NCBI RefSeq assembly: GCF_018336935.1
Contig: NZ_CP068771.1
Location: 5,208,001-5,272,000 of the forward strand
DNA: 64,000 nucleotides
Direction of reading: 5' to 3'
Origin: Serratia plymuthica
GTDB taxonomy: Bacteria; Pseudomonadota; Gammaproteobacteria; Enterobacterales; Enterobacteriaceae
How positions within the stretch are numbered: position 1 is the stretch's first letter; each line of letters opens with the position of its first letter. The notes beneath the pieces are model-generated. The model was not told where the DNA came from, made no database searches, and saw only the letters and a program-made list of their open reading frames with translations. Made by a program: the position numbers and the translations under genes. Below, one piece after another: positions 56,403-64,000 of the stretch.

Positions 56403-56954
56403 TCAGCGCGATACGGACAACGCGTGTTCAATATTGCACCACAAGGCTTTCAGCCTTGGGCCGATATCAGGATGGTCAATCAGCGTTTGCTCAGTGGCAT
56501 CCGGCAACACATAAGGGGCCTCAAGGGTGGCGCGCGGGCTGCATGCCGCTATCTGACGGCAGCCCATGATTTGCAGCGTTTCCGCAAGTTGTGACTGCGC
56601 CAGCTCTGCCCGGGCGGACAGGTTAGGAAACGCCAGCGGCTTGTCGGTCAATTCACCGCTGCCAACGATCCAGTCGAGGGCATTCTTCATCACCCCGGTC
56701 ACGCCGTGAGCATACTCCGGGCTGACCAACAGAACTAAATCGGCCCTTGCCAGCGCGTTGCGCCAGTGCATGACATCAGGATCACTTTTATCTTCATGAT
56801 CCGCGTTAAATAAGGGGATCGCGTCCAGACGCGAATAGATTTCGAAGGTCACATGTTCAGGGCGCATCCGCTCCATCGCACGTAAAAAAAGGCTGTTCAA
56901 CGAGGCGGCGCGCAGGCTGCCGGATAATCCTAAAATATGAAATGTGTCTGCCAT
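56403..56954 (-). CDS. NADPH-dependent FMN reductase family protein
   Basis: A 183-residue flavodoxin-fold enzyme. MADTFHILGLSGSLRAASLN at the start is the FMN-phosphate-binding GSLR motif, and VSPEYAHGVTGVMKNALDW (about residues 80-98) is the second flavin-binding signature. The family reduces quinones, azo compounds or chromate and supplies reduced FMN. The ATG at 56952-56954 follows GGAGAGAG. It is convergent with the LysR gene and shows no operon partner. Confidence 0.85.
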   Translation of the reverse strand: MADTFHILGLSGSLRAASLNSLFLRAMERMRPEHVTFEIYSRLDAIPLFNADHEDKSDPDVMHWRNALARADLVLLVSPEYAHGVTGVMKNALDWIVGSGELTDKPLAFPNLSARAELAQSQLAETLQIMGCRQIAACSPRATLEAPYVLPDATEQTLIDHPDIGPRLKALWCNIEHALSVSR

Positions 56955-57329
56955 AAAACGCACTCTCTCCATTTTCACTTGAATCTGGTTTTTACCGTTT
57001 AATTCTCGTCAAGATAACAGCATTTCTTGATCCAAAGAATGAACACCCATTCACGTAAAAACAGTCTGCTTGTCCGTTTCATTCGATTTCTTGTCTTAAC
57101 GAAACATTCCTCAATATATAACCATACATTAATATTTCTCGCGGATAACCCCTGAGCTTAAGACAGGCAAGAAATAAATCAATTTCTGCATAAATAGCAG
57201 CATATCGATACATTTTCGACAGGGTTTCCTGCCATCTGTCGCCATGATGAAACGGCGGCGATTGTGCGGCAGTTTTCTCAGGCTTCGCGGATTCACGCCG
57301 CTTAATCAGCAGGAAAATTATGAAAGAAT
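56955..57329. other. AT-rich intergenic region before MFS remnant
   Basis: About 375 bases with no supported gene. A 94-codon minus-strand opening (57079-57363) overlaps the remnant downstream and has no ribosome site or family. The sequence is AT-rich compared with its neighbours. Confidence 0.5.
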
Positions 57330-57545
57330 ATGCGTCAGCGGCCGGAAAGCAGTCCCATTCCATTACAATTCTTCCGGCGTGGCTCCCTGCTTTCCGTTAT
57401 TATTTTGGTGCTGCTTTCAAGCGCCGGGCTGTATTCGTCGGTGACGTTGATGCCGCTGACGCTCAGTCAGCAGATGGGGTCGGTGGTGTCCAGCGGCTTG
57501 TTAATCATGCTGACCGCCCTTGGCTGGGTGCAGGGGTTGGGTTAG
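57330..57545 (+). pseudogene. Probable remnant of an MFS transporter
   Basis: A 71-residue frame with two hydrophobic segments (SLLSVIILVLLSSAGLYSS and SSGLLIMLTALGWVQGLG) that read like helices from a major facilitator protein. It stops abruptly at a TAG, and no further MFS sequence was recognised before the hairpin downstream. I read it as a truncated or internally deleted transporter gene, but a genuine small membrane protein cannot be excluded. It lies between the flavin reductase and an NAD(P)-binding gene. Confidence 0.4.
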
Positions 57546-57568
57546 GACATCGCTGGACGACCACGTCC

Positions 57569-57603
57569 AAAACCCACCGGCTTTAATCCGGCGGGTGGGG
57601 TTT
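57569..57603 (-). terminator. Hairpin after NAD(P)-binding oxidoreductase gene
   Basis: On the minus strand CCCACC...CCGG-N7-CCGG...TGGG, followed by TTTT. It lies about 20 bases after the oxidoreductase stop codon. The stem contains a bulge. Confidence 0.55.
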
Positions 57604-57619
57604 AGGCCCCCCGTCTTTG

Positions 57620-58369
57620 TCATGAGATAAGCGGGTAGAGCGAGCGGTTCATGGCCACGATATCTTCATGAGTCGGGTTGGCCCCCAGTTTGCCGAACAG
57701 TTCAGGCAGCCGATCGCGCTTTTGCGCCGCTTCACCTTTTACGGCGGCGGCCAGGCCTTTTTTCATGTTCTCCACATCGTAATCGCAGCAGTAGGCCGGT
57801 GTTGATGGCTGCTGCCGCCAGGACGCTTCAAGAGAACCCGCATCGACCGGATCGAACCCGGTGTCGTTCACCAACGTCATCACAATCTGTTTTAACGGGA
57901 CGTTATCGCCCGCGACGGCAACCGCCAAACGCGATGGTGAGCCTTTTGACGCTCCGAGCTCCGCAAGCGAGTAGGCAAGAATATTGTTGAATGCCTTGAT
58001 CACCGGGCGTTCGAGCTGTTGTGATACCCAAAGACTTTCAGGCATGCCGTTATCGATTTCCGGAATACGGGGGTCGCGCAAGCCGGGATAATAGTTGCTG
58101 GTATCAATCAGCGGTACCCTATCGGGTACCCCATCAAAGAGATCCTTTGGCAGCGACGTCAGTGCAGGCAGCGGGATCGACACAATGATCGCATCCGCTC
58201 CCTTCACCGCACCATAGACATCCGCCGCAGTGACCCCGATTTCATCGGCAAAGTTCTGGACGCCCTGAATGCCTTTGGAATTCGCTACGCGTACGTGATG
58301 GCCCGCAGCTTTAAGCTTGCGAGCCAGCGTACCGCCGATATTGCCCGTGCCGATGATGCCAATTTCCAT
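57620..58369 (-). CDS. NAD(P)-binding oxidoreductase (F420-dependent NADP reductase-like)
   Basis: A 249-residue protein starting MEIGIIGTGNIGGTLARKLKAAGH, a Rossmann fold with GTGNIGGTL and a basic NADP-preferring segment (HHVRVANSKG). The N-terminal half resembles F420-dependent NADP oxidoreductases and the NADP oxidoreductase coenzyme F420-dependent domain found in many bacteria without F420; the partner cofactor is uncertain. The ATG at 58367-58369 follows AGAGG. It is divergent from the HxlR regulator gene. Confidence 0.8.
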   Translation of the reverse strand: MEIGIIGTGNIGGTLARKLKAAGHHVRVANSKGIQGVQNFADEIGVTAADVYGAVKGADAIIVSIPLPALTSLPKDLFDGVPDRVPLIDTSNYYPGLRDPRIPEIDNGMPESLWVSQQLERPVIKAFNNILAYSLAELGASKGSPSRLAVAVAGDNVPLKQIVMTLVNDTGFDPVDAGSLEASWRQQPSTPAYCCDYDVENMKKGLAAAVKGEAAQKRDRLPELFGKLGANPTHEDIVAMNRSLYPLIS

Positions 58370-58443
58370 GTTTTTTGCCTCTCTAAAATTAGGGGATTGA
58401 GCGTGTGGCCACTTTATGGTGTACATGCTAATCTTGCAAGAAC

Positions 58444-58477
58444 ACACCAAAAAGTAAGTAACACCCAAAAAGGTAAG
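58444..58477. promoter_or_regulatory. Direct repeat between divergent oxidoreductase and HxlR genes
   Basis: ACACCAAAAAGTAAG (58444-58458) recurs as ACACCCAAAAAGGTAAG (58461-58477), 17 bases apart and immediately upstream of the HxlR start. HxlR regulators often bind repeats in divergent promoters; the assignment here is by position only. Confidence 0.4.
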
Positions 58478-58478
58478 C

Positions 58479-58859
58479 ATGAAAAAAGAACGCGTCTGGA
58501 ATTGCGAGGATCCCCAACGCCGGCTGGCCTGGGCAGCGGCGACCACCGAGGCTTTGCGGGTGCTGGAGGGCAAGTGGAAAATCATCATCATCTGCCAGCT
58601 GTTTGCGGCCAAAGGCCCGCTACGTTTTTCGGATCTGGAACGGTTGGTGGAAGGCGTCAATCAAAAGATGCTGATTCAACAGCTTAGGCAACTGGAAAAA
58701 GATGGCATCGTCACGCGCACGGTTTATCCGCAAGTGCCGCCCAGGGTGGAATATGCGCTAAGCGCCATGGGTATTGCGTTGGGGCCTGCGATGGAGGCGC
58801 TTATCGACTGGGCTGAGGAGAAGCAGCGGATCATGGATGAAGCCTCTCGGGCAATGTGA
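58479..58859 (+). CDS. HxlR-family regulator
   Basis: A 126-residue MarR-like winged-helix protein of the HxlR type. The helix-turn-helix is at GKWKIIIICQLFAAKGPLRFSDLERL, residues 31-56, followed by the VNQKMLIQQLRQLEKDGIVTRTVYPQVPPRVEY block that defines the family. The single Cys in the first 40 residues (NCED) and another in IICQL could form redox-sensitive disulphides. It is divergent from the oxidoreductase gene and probably regulates it. Confidence 0.9.
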   Translation: MKKERVWNCEDPQRRLAWAAATTEALRVLEGKWKIIIICQLFAAKGPLRFSDLERLVEGVNQKMLIQQLRQLEKDGIVTRTVYPQVPPRVEYALSAMGIALGPAMEALIDWAEEKQRIMDEASRAM

Positions 58860-58917
58860 TGGACTTTTGGCGTCCAGGGGAATTCATTTCCCACAACCCA
58901 AAAAAGGATGCTCCGTT

Positions 58918-59692
58918 TTATTGGGGCGGCCTGGTTTTCTGCACGATCGACAACACCGTTTCCGACGCAGCGCGCCAGGGATTAAGCGCCTGCATTTTGG
59001 CCAGAACTTCCAGCCCCTGGAGGGTTAAATGCTCAGAAGAGGCCATAACGTTACCCAGATCGCCCAGGGCGATGGCGGCGTTATGGTTCGCATATTCAGC
59101 ACAGTCTTTCAACCCGCCGAGTACCAGCCGGCGAGCAACCTCATCCGCCATGCCTTTCTCGGCAAGCCAGCATTGCAAGCCTTCGGCGAAGAAGTAGAAC
59201 CACCCGTTCATGCAAAGGCTTACCGTCGCCAAATCAAAGTCCGATTCGTCGGGCAGCAGGGTCAGTTGGCCCAATAGGGAAAACAGGTCCTGAACCTCTT
59301 TGTCAGCGGTCGTCAGGATCACGCTCGATTTGTTGATTTCAGCGGCGAAAGTCAGCATCGCTCTGACGCAGTCTGCGTGCCTGAACAGATCTCGCAGGCT
59401 CTGAGAGTGAACCCCCGGGACCAGAGAAACCAGCGTTTGCGCACTGCGCAGCTGCACCTGGTTTGCGATTTCATTCATAGCCTGGCAGTCCACACCGGTA
59501 ATAATAACGTCAACCTCATCGATGACATCCTGGTAATTATCCAGAGTCCAACAGGGAAGCTCTCTCCAGCCTGCGCGCCCGTTCATTGTTGCCAGAGACG
59601 AGAAATACCTGTGCCTCGGGAACGGCGAGAAATATTCCTCTGGCCAGTTTTTCGGTCAGCTCGTCAACGTCCAGAATACCCACTCTTTTCAT
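58918..59692 (-). pseudogene. Frameshifted P5C-reductase-like NAD(P)-binding protein
   Basis: Two frames share one open structure. The first begins at ATG 59690-59692 after GGAG and reads MKRVGILDVDELTEKLARGIFLAVPEAQVFLVSGNNERARR, then stops. The second frame, from about 59586, continues with WTLDNYQDVIDEVDVIITGV through a helical C-terminal half typical of pyrroline-5-carboxylate reductase dimerisation domains. The shift lies within GAGAGAG, so a two-base loss or a single-base gain is likely. The Rossmann GxGxxG appears as LDVDEL, so the NAD loop is also altered. It may be a real pseudogene or a sequencing error. Confidence 0.65.
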
Positions 59693-59795
59693 TGATTCTC
59701 CGGTGATGAGTCTCTGTTCCGTAGCCGCATTTAGGGTGCGGAGACGTCACGACAGTGCTATTACCGCAGGTGTTGCGGACGAGGATTGTGGGCAT

Positions 59796-61253
59796 TCATT
59801 GCGTCATTGCACTGGCTTCGGGAGGCTGCCAACCGCCTCCGAGCGCCCTGAACGCGGCGACTGCCGCGCGCGCCGATTCCGTTTGGGCCTGCGCTCTGGT
59901 GTCGGAGGCCTGCAGCAGGGCTTCATCGTTGCGCAGGACGTCAATCAGGCTGGCTGTCCCTTGCCGGTAGGCAACGAAAGACGATTGCCTGGCGCTGGCC
60001 AGGGCCGTTTCACCCCCGGTCAGTATTGCCGTTTGCGTTTCACGATTGATCAGTGCGGAGAAGGCGTTTTCGACGTCTTCGGTGGCGCGTAACACCGACA
60101 GGCGGTAAGCTGCGAGCGCTTCGGCTTCCTGGCCTTTCGCCTGATCGATCTGCGCGTTGATGCGTCCGAAATCAAAGAGCCGCCAACGCAGCCCCAGTAC
60201 GCCTGCCGATTGGTTGGCGCCGCTGGAGAACAGGTTGCTGCTCGCCACCGCCGTCGCGCTGCCGAGTAATGCGCTGAGCGAAAACTTCGGATAGTACTCG
60301 CTGACGGCCACCCCGATACGCGCGCTGGACGCGGCAAGATGGCGTTCGGCCACGATAATGTCGGGTCGACGGCGCAGCAGATCGGCGGGAGTGCCCGTAG
60401 AGGCGATCTGCGGGGCCTGCGGGATGGCGCCCGGCGCGGTCAGTTGGGCGCGATGAGTGCCGGGCGGGGTGCCGAGCATGACGTCCAGCGCGTTCATCGC
60501 GGCGTCGAGCCCGGTCTGGAGAACCGGCACCGTTGCCTGAACCTGCGCAAGGGCTCCTTCGGTCTGGCGGACCTGGTATTCAGCGGCCAGCCCTTTACTG
60601 TGGAGTAGCCGCACTTTTTCCAGCAGCCCCTGCTGCGTGCCGATCTGCTTGTTTGCGATAGCCAGCCGGGTTTGCAAGCCGCGCAGGGTGATATAGATAT
60701 CGGCCGTCTGGGCGGCGACGGCAAGGCGTGTCGCGGCGACGCCCGCCTCGGAAGCCTGATAGTCAGCCAGTGCGGCCTGGCGACCGCGTCGCAGGCCACC
60801 GAAAATGTCGATCTCCCAGCTTGCGTTGAGGTCAGCTTCATAGGCATTGCCGTAGCGATTATAATCGGGTGTTGAGCTGAGAATCTGGCCCTGTGGGGTT
60901 TCGGCTGACTGATAGGCGCGAGTGGCCTGTCCGCTGATGTTACCCGACGGCAGCAACGCCGCGGTTGCCGCGCCAAGTCCGGCGCGCGCCTGCGCCATTC
61001 GGGCGGTTGCCTGGGCCAGATCGAGATTTTGCGCGAGTGCGCTTGAAACGAGGTCGCTTAATAAGGGATCGTCAAAGCCTTCCCACCAGACCGCAAAACT
61101 GGCAGGCCGGGCTGCGTTCCTCTGTTGGACGGCGGATTGAGCCTGATAACGATCCGAAAGGGGAGCGTCCGGGCGGTGATAATCGGGTCCAACCGCGCAA
61201 CCCGTCAGTAAGACGGTGCTCACAACCAGAGCAAGAGTACGGAGGGGAAACAT
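59796..61253 (-). CDS. RND efflux outer membrane factor lipoprotein (OprM/NodT family)
   Basis: A 485-residue TolC-like outer-membrane factor. The signal ends in the lipobox LTGC (Cys19), and the mature start AVGPDYHRPDAP is typical of OprM/CusC-type lipoproteins. The two halves each carry an OEP repeat, with WWEGFDDPLLSDLVSSALA early and RRRPDIIVAERHLAASSARIGVA in the middle. It forms the trimeric outer-membrane channel for the RND pump encoded on the other strand. The start follows AAGGAA. It is divergent from the tetR gene across an operator. Confidence 0.92.
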   Translation of the reverse strand: MFPLRTLALVVSTVLLTGCAVGPDYHRPDAPLSDRYQAQSAVQQRNAARPASFAVWWEGFDDPLLSDLVSSALAQNLDLAQATARMAQARAGLGAATAALLPSGNISGQATRAYQSAETPQGQILSSTPDYNRYGNAYEADLNASWEIDIFGGLRRGRQAALADYQASEAGVAATRLAVAAQTADIYITLRGLQTRLAIANKQIGTQQGLLEKVRLLHSKGLAAEYQVRQTEGALAQVQATVPVLQTGLDAAMNALDVMLGTPPGTHRAQLTAPGAIPQAPQIASTGTPADLLRRRPDIIVAERHLAASSARIGVAVSEYYPKFSLSALLGSATAVASSNLFSSGANQSAGVLGLRWRLFDFGRINAQIDQAKGQEAEALAAYRLSVLRATEDVENAFSALINRETQTAILTGGETALASARQSSFVAYRQGTASLIDVLRNDEALLQASDTRAQAQTESARAAVAAFRALGGGWQPPEASAMTQ

Positions 61254-61280
61254 GGGGATTCCTTGAGTTAAAGCAGGAGT

Positions 61281-61304
61281 GTGACTACATTACCAAATGG
61301 TCAC
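61281..61304. promoter_or_regulatory. TetR operator copy 1 (outer membrane factor / tetR region)
   Basis: GTGACTA-N10-TGGTCAC, a 24-base dyad with one mismatch, located between the outer-membrane factor and tetR start codons. The same architecture recurs downstream of tetR. Confidence 0.65.
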
Positions 61305-61342
61305 TTGTTGTCAATCGGTGCTCATAGAGCTAAGCTAGAAAA

Positions 61343-61957
61343 ATGACTAAACACATGAATGCACTTTCCCCGCGTGGGCCATTGGATCACAGCGTTCGCG
61401 ATCAGATCGTGGAAGCCGCCACAGAACACTTCGGGCACTTTGGGTATGAGAAAACCACCGTGTCCGATTTGGCCAAGTCGATTGGTTTTTCCAAGGCCTA
61501 TATCTATAAGTTTTTCGATTCCAAACAGGCGATTGGTGAGGTGATCTGTGCCAATCGGCTGGCCATAATCATGGAGATTGTCAGTTCGGCGCTCGCAGAT
61601 GCGCCGACGGCATCGGAAAAATTAAGGCGTCTTTTCAAAGTGTTGACGGAAGCAGGCAGCGACCTGTTTTTTCATGACCGCAAGCTTTACGACATCGCCA
61701 CCGTCGCTGCCCGCGATTGCTGGCCTTCGGCGGCAGCCTATGAAGGAAATCTGCGCCAGCTGATCCAGCACATCCTTCTCGAGGGCAGGCAGTCGGGGGA
61801 GTTCGAGCGAAAAACGCCGCTGGATGAAGCGGAACAGGCGATCTTCCTGGTCATGCTGCCCTACATCAGCCCTGTCCAACTGCAATATAACCTGGAGGAT
61901 GCGCCGGCGGCGGCGGCGCTTCTGTCGGCATTGATACTGCGCAGCATGGCGCCTTAA
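61343..61957 (+). CDS. TetR-family repressor of the efflux system
   Basis: A 204-residue TetR-type regulator. The helix-turn-helix is in residues 25-60 (VSDLAKSIGFSKAYIYKFFDSKQAIGE), followed by a helical ligand-binding domain. It is divergent from the outer-membrane factor and upstream of the adaptor-pump genes. The same 24-base dyad appears upstream of it and downstream between it and the adaptor gene, so it probably represses both transcripts. The start is ATG at 61343, with a weak ribosome site; the ATG at 61355 is an alternative. Confidence 0.9.
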   Translation: MTKHMNALSPRGPLDHSVRDQIVEAATEHFGHFGYEKTTVSDLAKSIGFSKAYIYKFFDSKQAIGEVICANRLAIIMEIVSSALADAPTASEKLRRLFKVLTEAGSDLFFHDRKLYDIATVAARDCWPSAAAYEGNLRQLIQHILLEGRQSGEFERKTPLDEAEQAIFLVMLPYISPVQLQYNLEDAPAAAALLSALILRSMAP

Positions 61958-61962
61958 AAGTT

Positions 61963-61986
61963 GTGACCATTGACATTATTGGTCAC
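61963..61986. promoter_or_regulatory. TetR operator copy 2 (upstream of adaptor gene)
   Basis: GTGACCA-N10-TGGTCAC, a perfect 24-base dyad, 47 bases upstream of the adaptor start codon. The spacer contains TTGACATTAT, so the site overlaps a likely -35 element (TTGACA). Confidence 0.75.
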
Positions 61987-62033
61987 TAGTCGGAGAATGC
62001 GGTTACCGTCCTGTTCATTGATTAAGGGAACCC

Positions 62034-63134
62034 ATGCCTCGGCTAAAATCTGCTCCCCTTGCTGTCTGCCTGCTATCTTTCGCCCTGGTGGCGTGCGGCG
62101 ACGCGTCCAGCGTCGACGATCCACGTAGCCAACCGCCTCTGGTGAGGGCGGCTACCGTGAAAAGCGCCGTCGATGCCTCCCGCGCCTTTACCGGCGTCGT
62201 CGTCGCCCGCGTTCAAAGCGATCTCGGTTTTCGGGTGCAAGGTAAAATACTTGAACGCCTGGTCGATACCGGCCAAAGCGTCAAACGCGGTCAGCCGCTG
62301 ATGCGTCTGGATCCCGTCGATCTTGGCCTGCAGGCGCAAGCCCAACAGCAGGCGGTCGCCGCCGCACGGGCGCGCGCCAGACAGGCTACCGATGACGAAG
62401 CGCGTTATCGCGGTCTGGTTGCTTCGGGGGCCATATCGGCTTCGGCTTACGATCAGATAAAGGCCACTGCCGACACCGCCAAAGCGGACCTCAGCGCTGC
62501 GCAGGCACAGGCCGACGTGGCGCGCAATGCGACGGGCTATGCCGTGTTGCTGGCCGACGCAGACGGCGTGGTGGTGGACACTCTGGCCGAGCCGGGGCAG
62601 GTCGTCAGTGCCGGGCAGCCGGTGGTGCGGCTGGCGCGGGCGGGGCAGCGAGAAGCCATCGTACATTTGCCTGAAACGCTGCGCCCGGCTATCGGGAGCG
62701 AGGCCCAGGCGACGTTATACGGCAAGGATACGGCAGCGGTTCCCGCAAAATTGCGCCTGCTCTCCGATGCGGCCGATTCTCTGACGCGCACCTTTGAGGC
62801 AAGGTATGTGCTGGAGGGGGCGTTGGCGAGCGCACCGCTGGGTGCCACCGTTACCCTCGCCATCGCTGAAGGCAAGTTAACCGGGCAGGTGCTCCAGGTG
62901 CCCATCGCCGCCCTCTATGATCCGGGCAAAGGGCCGGGCGTCTGGGGCATTTCCGGCCAGCCTGCCAAAGTGTCGTGGCGGCCGGTTCAGGTGCTTGGCC
63001 TGGGCGACGATGCGGCCAGGGTGACCGGCGGCCTCAAGCCCGGTGAACGGGTGGTGGCTTTGGGCGCGCATTTGCTGCACGACGGCGAAGCAGTCCGTCT
63101 TGGTAATCAGAACGACGCCGGGGGCCGGCCATGA
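62034..63134 (+). CDS. RND efflux periplasmic adaptor lipoprotein
   Basis: A 366-residue membrane-fusion protein. The signal ends in a lipobox LVAC (Cys21). The lipoyl halves frame an alpha-helical hairpin rich in Ala, Gln and Arg (about residues 95-170), with FRVQGKILERLVDTGQSVKRGQPLMRLDP before it. The mature adaptor bridges the inner-membrane pump and the outer-membrane factor. The start follows AAGGGAA. Its stop overlaps the pump gene as ATGA, indicating coupled translation. Confidence 0.92.
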   Translation: MPRLKSAPLAVCLLSFALVACGDASSVDDPRSQPPLVRAATVKSAVDASRAFTGVVVARVQSDLGFRVQGKILERLVDTGQSVKRGQPLMRLDPVDLGLQAQAQQQAVAAARARARQATDDEARYRGLVASGAISASAYDQIKATADTAKADLSAAQAQADVARNATGYAVLLADADGVVVDTLAEPGQVVSAGQPVVRLARAGQREAIVHLPETLRPAIGSEAQATLYGKDTAAVPAKLRLLSDAADSLTRTFEARYVLEGALASAPLGATVTLAIAEGKLTGQVLQVPIAALYDPGKGPGVWGISGQPAKVSWRPVQVLGLGDDAARVTGGLKPGERVVALGAHLLHDGEAVRLGNQNDAGGRP

Positions 63135-64000
63135 GCGAAGGGCGGTTCAACCTTTCTGCGCTCGCCGTTCGTGAGCGCTCAATCACTTTGTTCCTTATCA
63201 TCCTGATTAGCGTGGCCGGTATTCTTTCGTTCTTCGAGTTGGGGCGTGCGGAGGATCCGCCGTTTACGGTCAAGCAGATGACGATTGTTACTGCCTGGCC
63301 GGGGGCCACCGCGCAGGAAATGCAGGATCAGGTGGCCGAGCCGCTGGAAAAACGCCTGCAGGAACTCAAGTGGTACGATCGCAGCGAGACCTACACGCGT
63401 CCCGGACTGGCTTTCACCATGCTGTCATTACAGGACGGCACGCCGCCTTCACAGGTGCCGGAGGAGTTTTATCAGGCGCGCAAGAAACTCGGCGACGAGG
63501 CCAGGAACCTGCCGGCGGGCGTGAGCGGCCCGATGGTCAACGATGAATTCTCGGACGTGACCTTTGCGCTCTTTGCATTGAAAGCCAAAGGGGAACCACA
63601 GCGCCTGCTGGTGCGCGATGCCGAATCGTTGCGCCAGCGTTTATTGCATGTCCCAGGGGTAAAGAAGGTCAATATCGTCGGGGAGCAGGCTGAGCGTATC
63701 TTCGTCTCTTTCTCGCATGACCGGCTGGCCACGCTGGGCATCTCCCCGCAGGACATTTTCTCCGCGCTCAACAACCAGAACGTGCTTACGCCGGCCGGTT
63801 CGATTGAAACCCATGGGCCGCAGGTCTTTTTGCGCCTGGATGGCGCCTTCGACAAGCTGGAAAAGATCCGCGATACGCCGATTGTGGTTCAGGGGCGGAC
63901 GTTAAAACTCTCGGACGTGGCGAAGGTCGAACGTGGCTATGAAGATCCTGCGACCTTCCTGGTTCGCAATCAGGGTGAACCGGCGCTGTTGCTGGGCATC
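63131..64000 (+). CDS. RND efflux inner membrane pump, N-terminal part
   Basis: The first 290 residues of an RND transporter; the gene runs off the window. MSEGRFNLSALAVRERSITLFLIILISVAGILSF is the first transmembrane region. The porter domain follows with AWPGATAQEMQDQVAEPLEKRLQEL and SVAKV-type LSDVAKVERGYEDP. The similarity to TriC/AcrB-like proteins of the HAE-RND class suggests a multidrug pump; substrates cannot be set from this part. It overlaps the adaptor stop as ATGA. Confidence 0.92.
   Translation, partial: MSEGRFNLSALAVRERSITLFLIILISVAGILSFFELGRAEDPPFTVKQMTIVTAWPGATAQEMQDQVAEPLEKRLQELKWYDRSETYTRPGLAFTMLSLQDGTPPSQVPEEFYQARKKLGDEARNLPAGVSGPMVNDEFSDVTFALFALKAKGEPQRLLVRDAESLRQRLLHVPGVKKVNIVGEQAERIFVSFSHDRLATLGISPQDIFSALNNQNVLTPAGSIETHGPQVFLRLDGAFDKLEKIRDTPIVVQGRTLKLSDVAKVERGYEDPATFLVRNQGEPALLLGI

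Noticed and set aside
57079..57363. 94-codon minus-strand opening
   Set aside because: No ribosome site or known family, and it overlaps the MFS remnant.

Overview
This window looks like a chromosomal segment of a Serratia-type enterobacterium (Yersiniaceae). The inference rests on GC-rich coding sequence, proteins that align almost end to end with E. coli K-12 products, and E. coli-like gene order (bcr-yejG-yejFEBA-pdeN-mepS-lpxT-yeiR-yeiQ-efpL-yeiW-setB-fruBKA-nfo-yeiH-yeiE-lysP, then plaP-sbcB and yeeA-tmaR) interrupted by insertions. An ERIC repeat also fits. No rRNA, tRNA, CRISPR array, transposase or complete prophage was seen.

Layout. 1-11.4 kb: end of a Bcr-type exporter, yejG, the YejABEF peptide importer, c-di-GMP phosphodiesterase PdeN, endopeptidase MepS, lipid A kinase LpxT, metal GTPase YeiR. 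11.7-18.8 kb: a very small fimbrial-like protein, a divergent hexuronate pair (yeiQ/uxuA), an ERIC element, efpL, tryptophan permease mtr with a TrpR-type operator, yeiW and setB. 19-23.4 kb: an S-/N-oxide reductase with its pentaheme cytochrome, and a Nudix hydrolase. 23.5-32.4 kb: fructose PTS operon with two Cra sites, nfo, yeiH/yeiE, lysP. 32.4-38 kb: a degenerate GGDEF protein and an iron-siderophore uptake locus (permease, ATPase, TonB receptor) with two Fur-like boxes but no binding protein. 38-46.3 kb: a ribose-type ABC pair without a binding protein, then putrescine genes puuB, puuR, puuA, plaP. 46.4-53.2 kb: sbcB, a theta-subunit homologue, an unknown small membrane protein, a thioester-reductase-like SDR, an S24 autorepressor with palindromic operators, an AmiD-like amidase, yeeA and tmaR. 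53.2-64 kb: accessory genes, namely an amidohydrolase/binding-protein/LysR module, a flavin reductase, an MFS remnant, an HxlR/oxidoreductase pair, a frameshifted reductase, and a TetR-controlled tripartite RND efflux system running off the end.

How parts work together. FruB/FruA/FruK import and phosphorylate fructose under Cra. TmaR (YeeX) is known to control localisation of PTS enzyme I. UxuA and YeiQ catalyse adjacent hexuronate steps. PuuA and PuuB start gamma-glutamylated putrescine breakdown under PuuR, while PlaP imports putrescine. The efflux genes share a 24-bp dyad, GTGACYA-N10-TGGTCAC, at both promoters. I found no clearly novel system. The best leads are the S24 repressor with its operators, the orphan SDR, the TetR-RND operators, the theta homologue beside sbcB, and the degenerate GGDEF protein.
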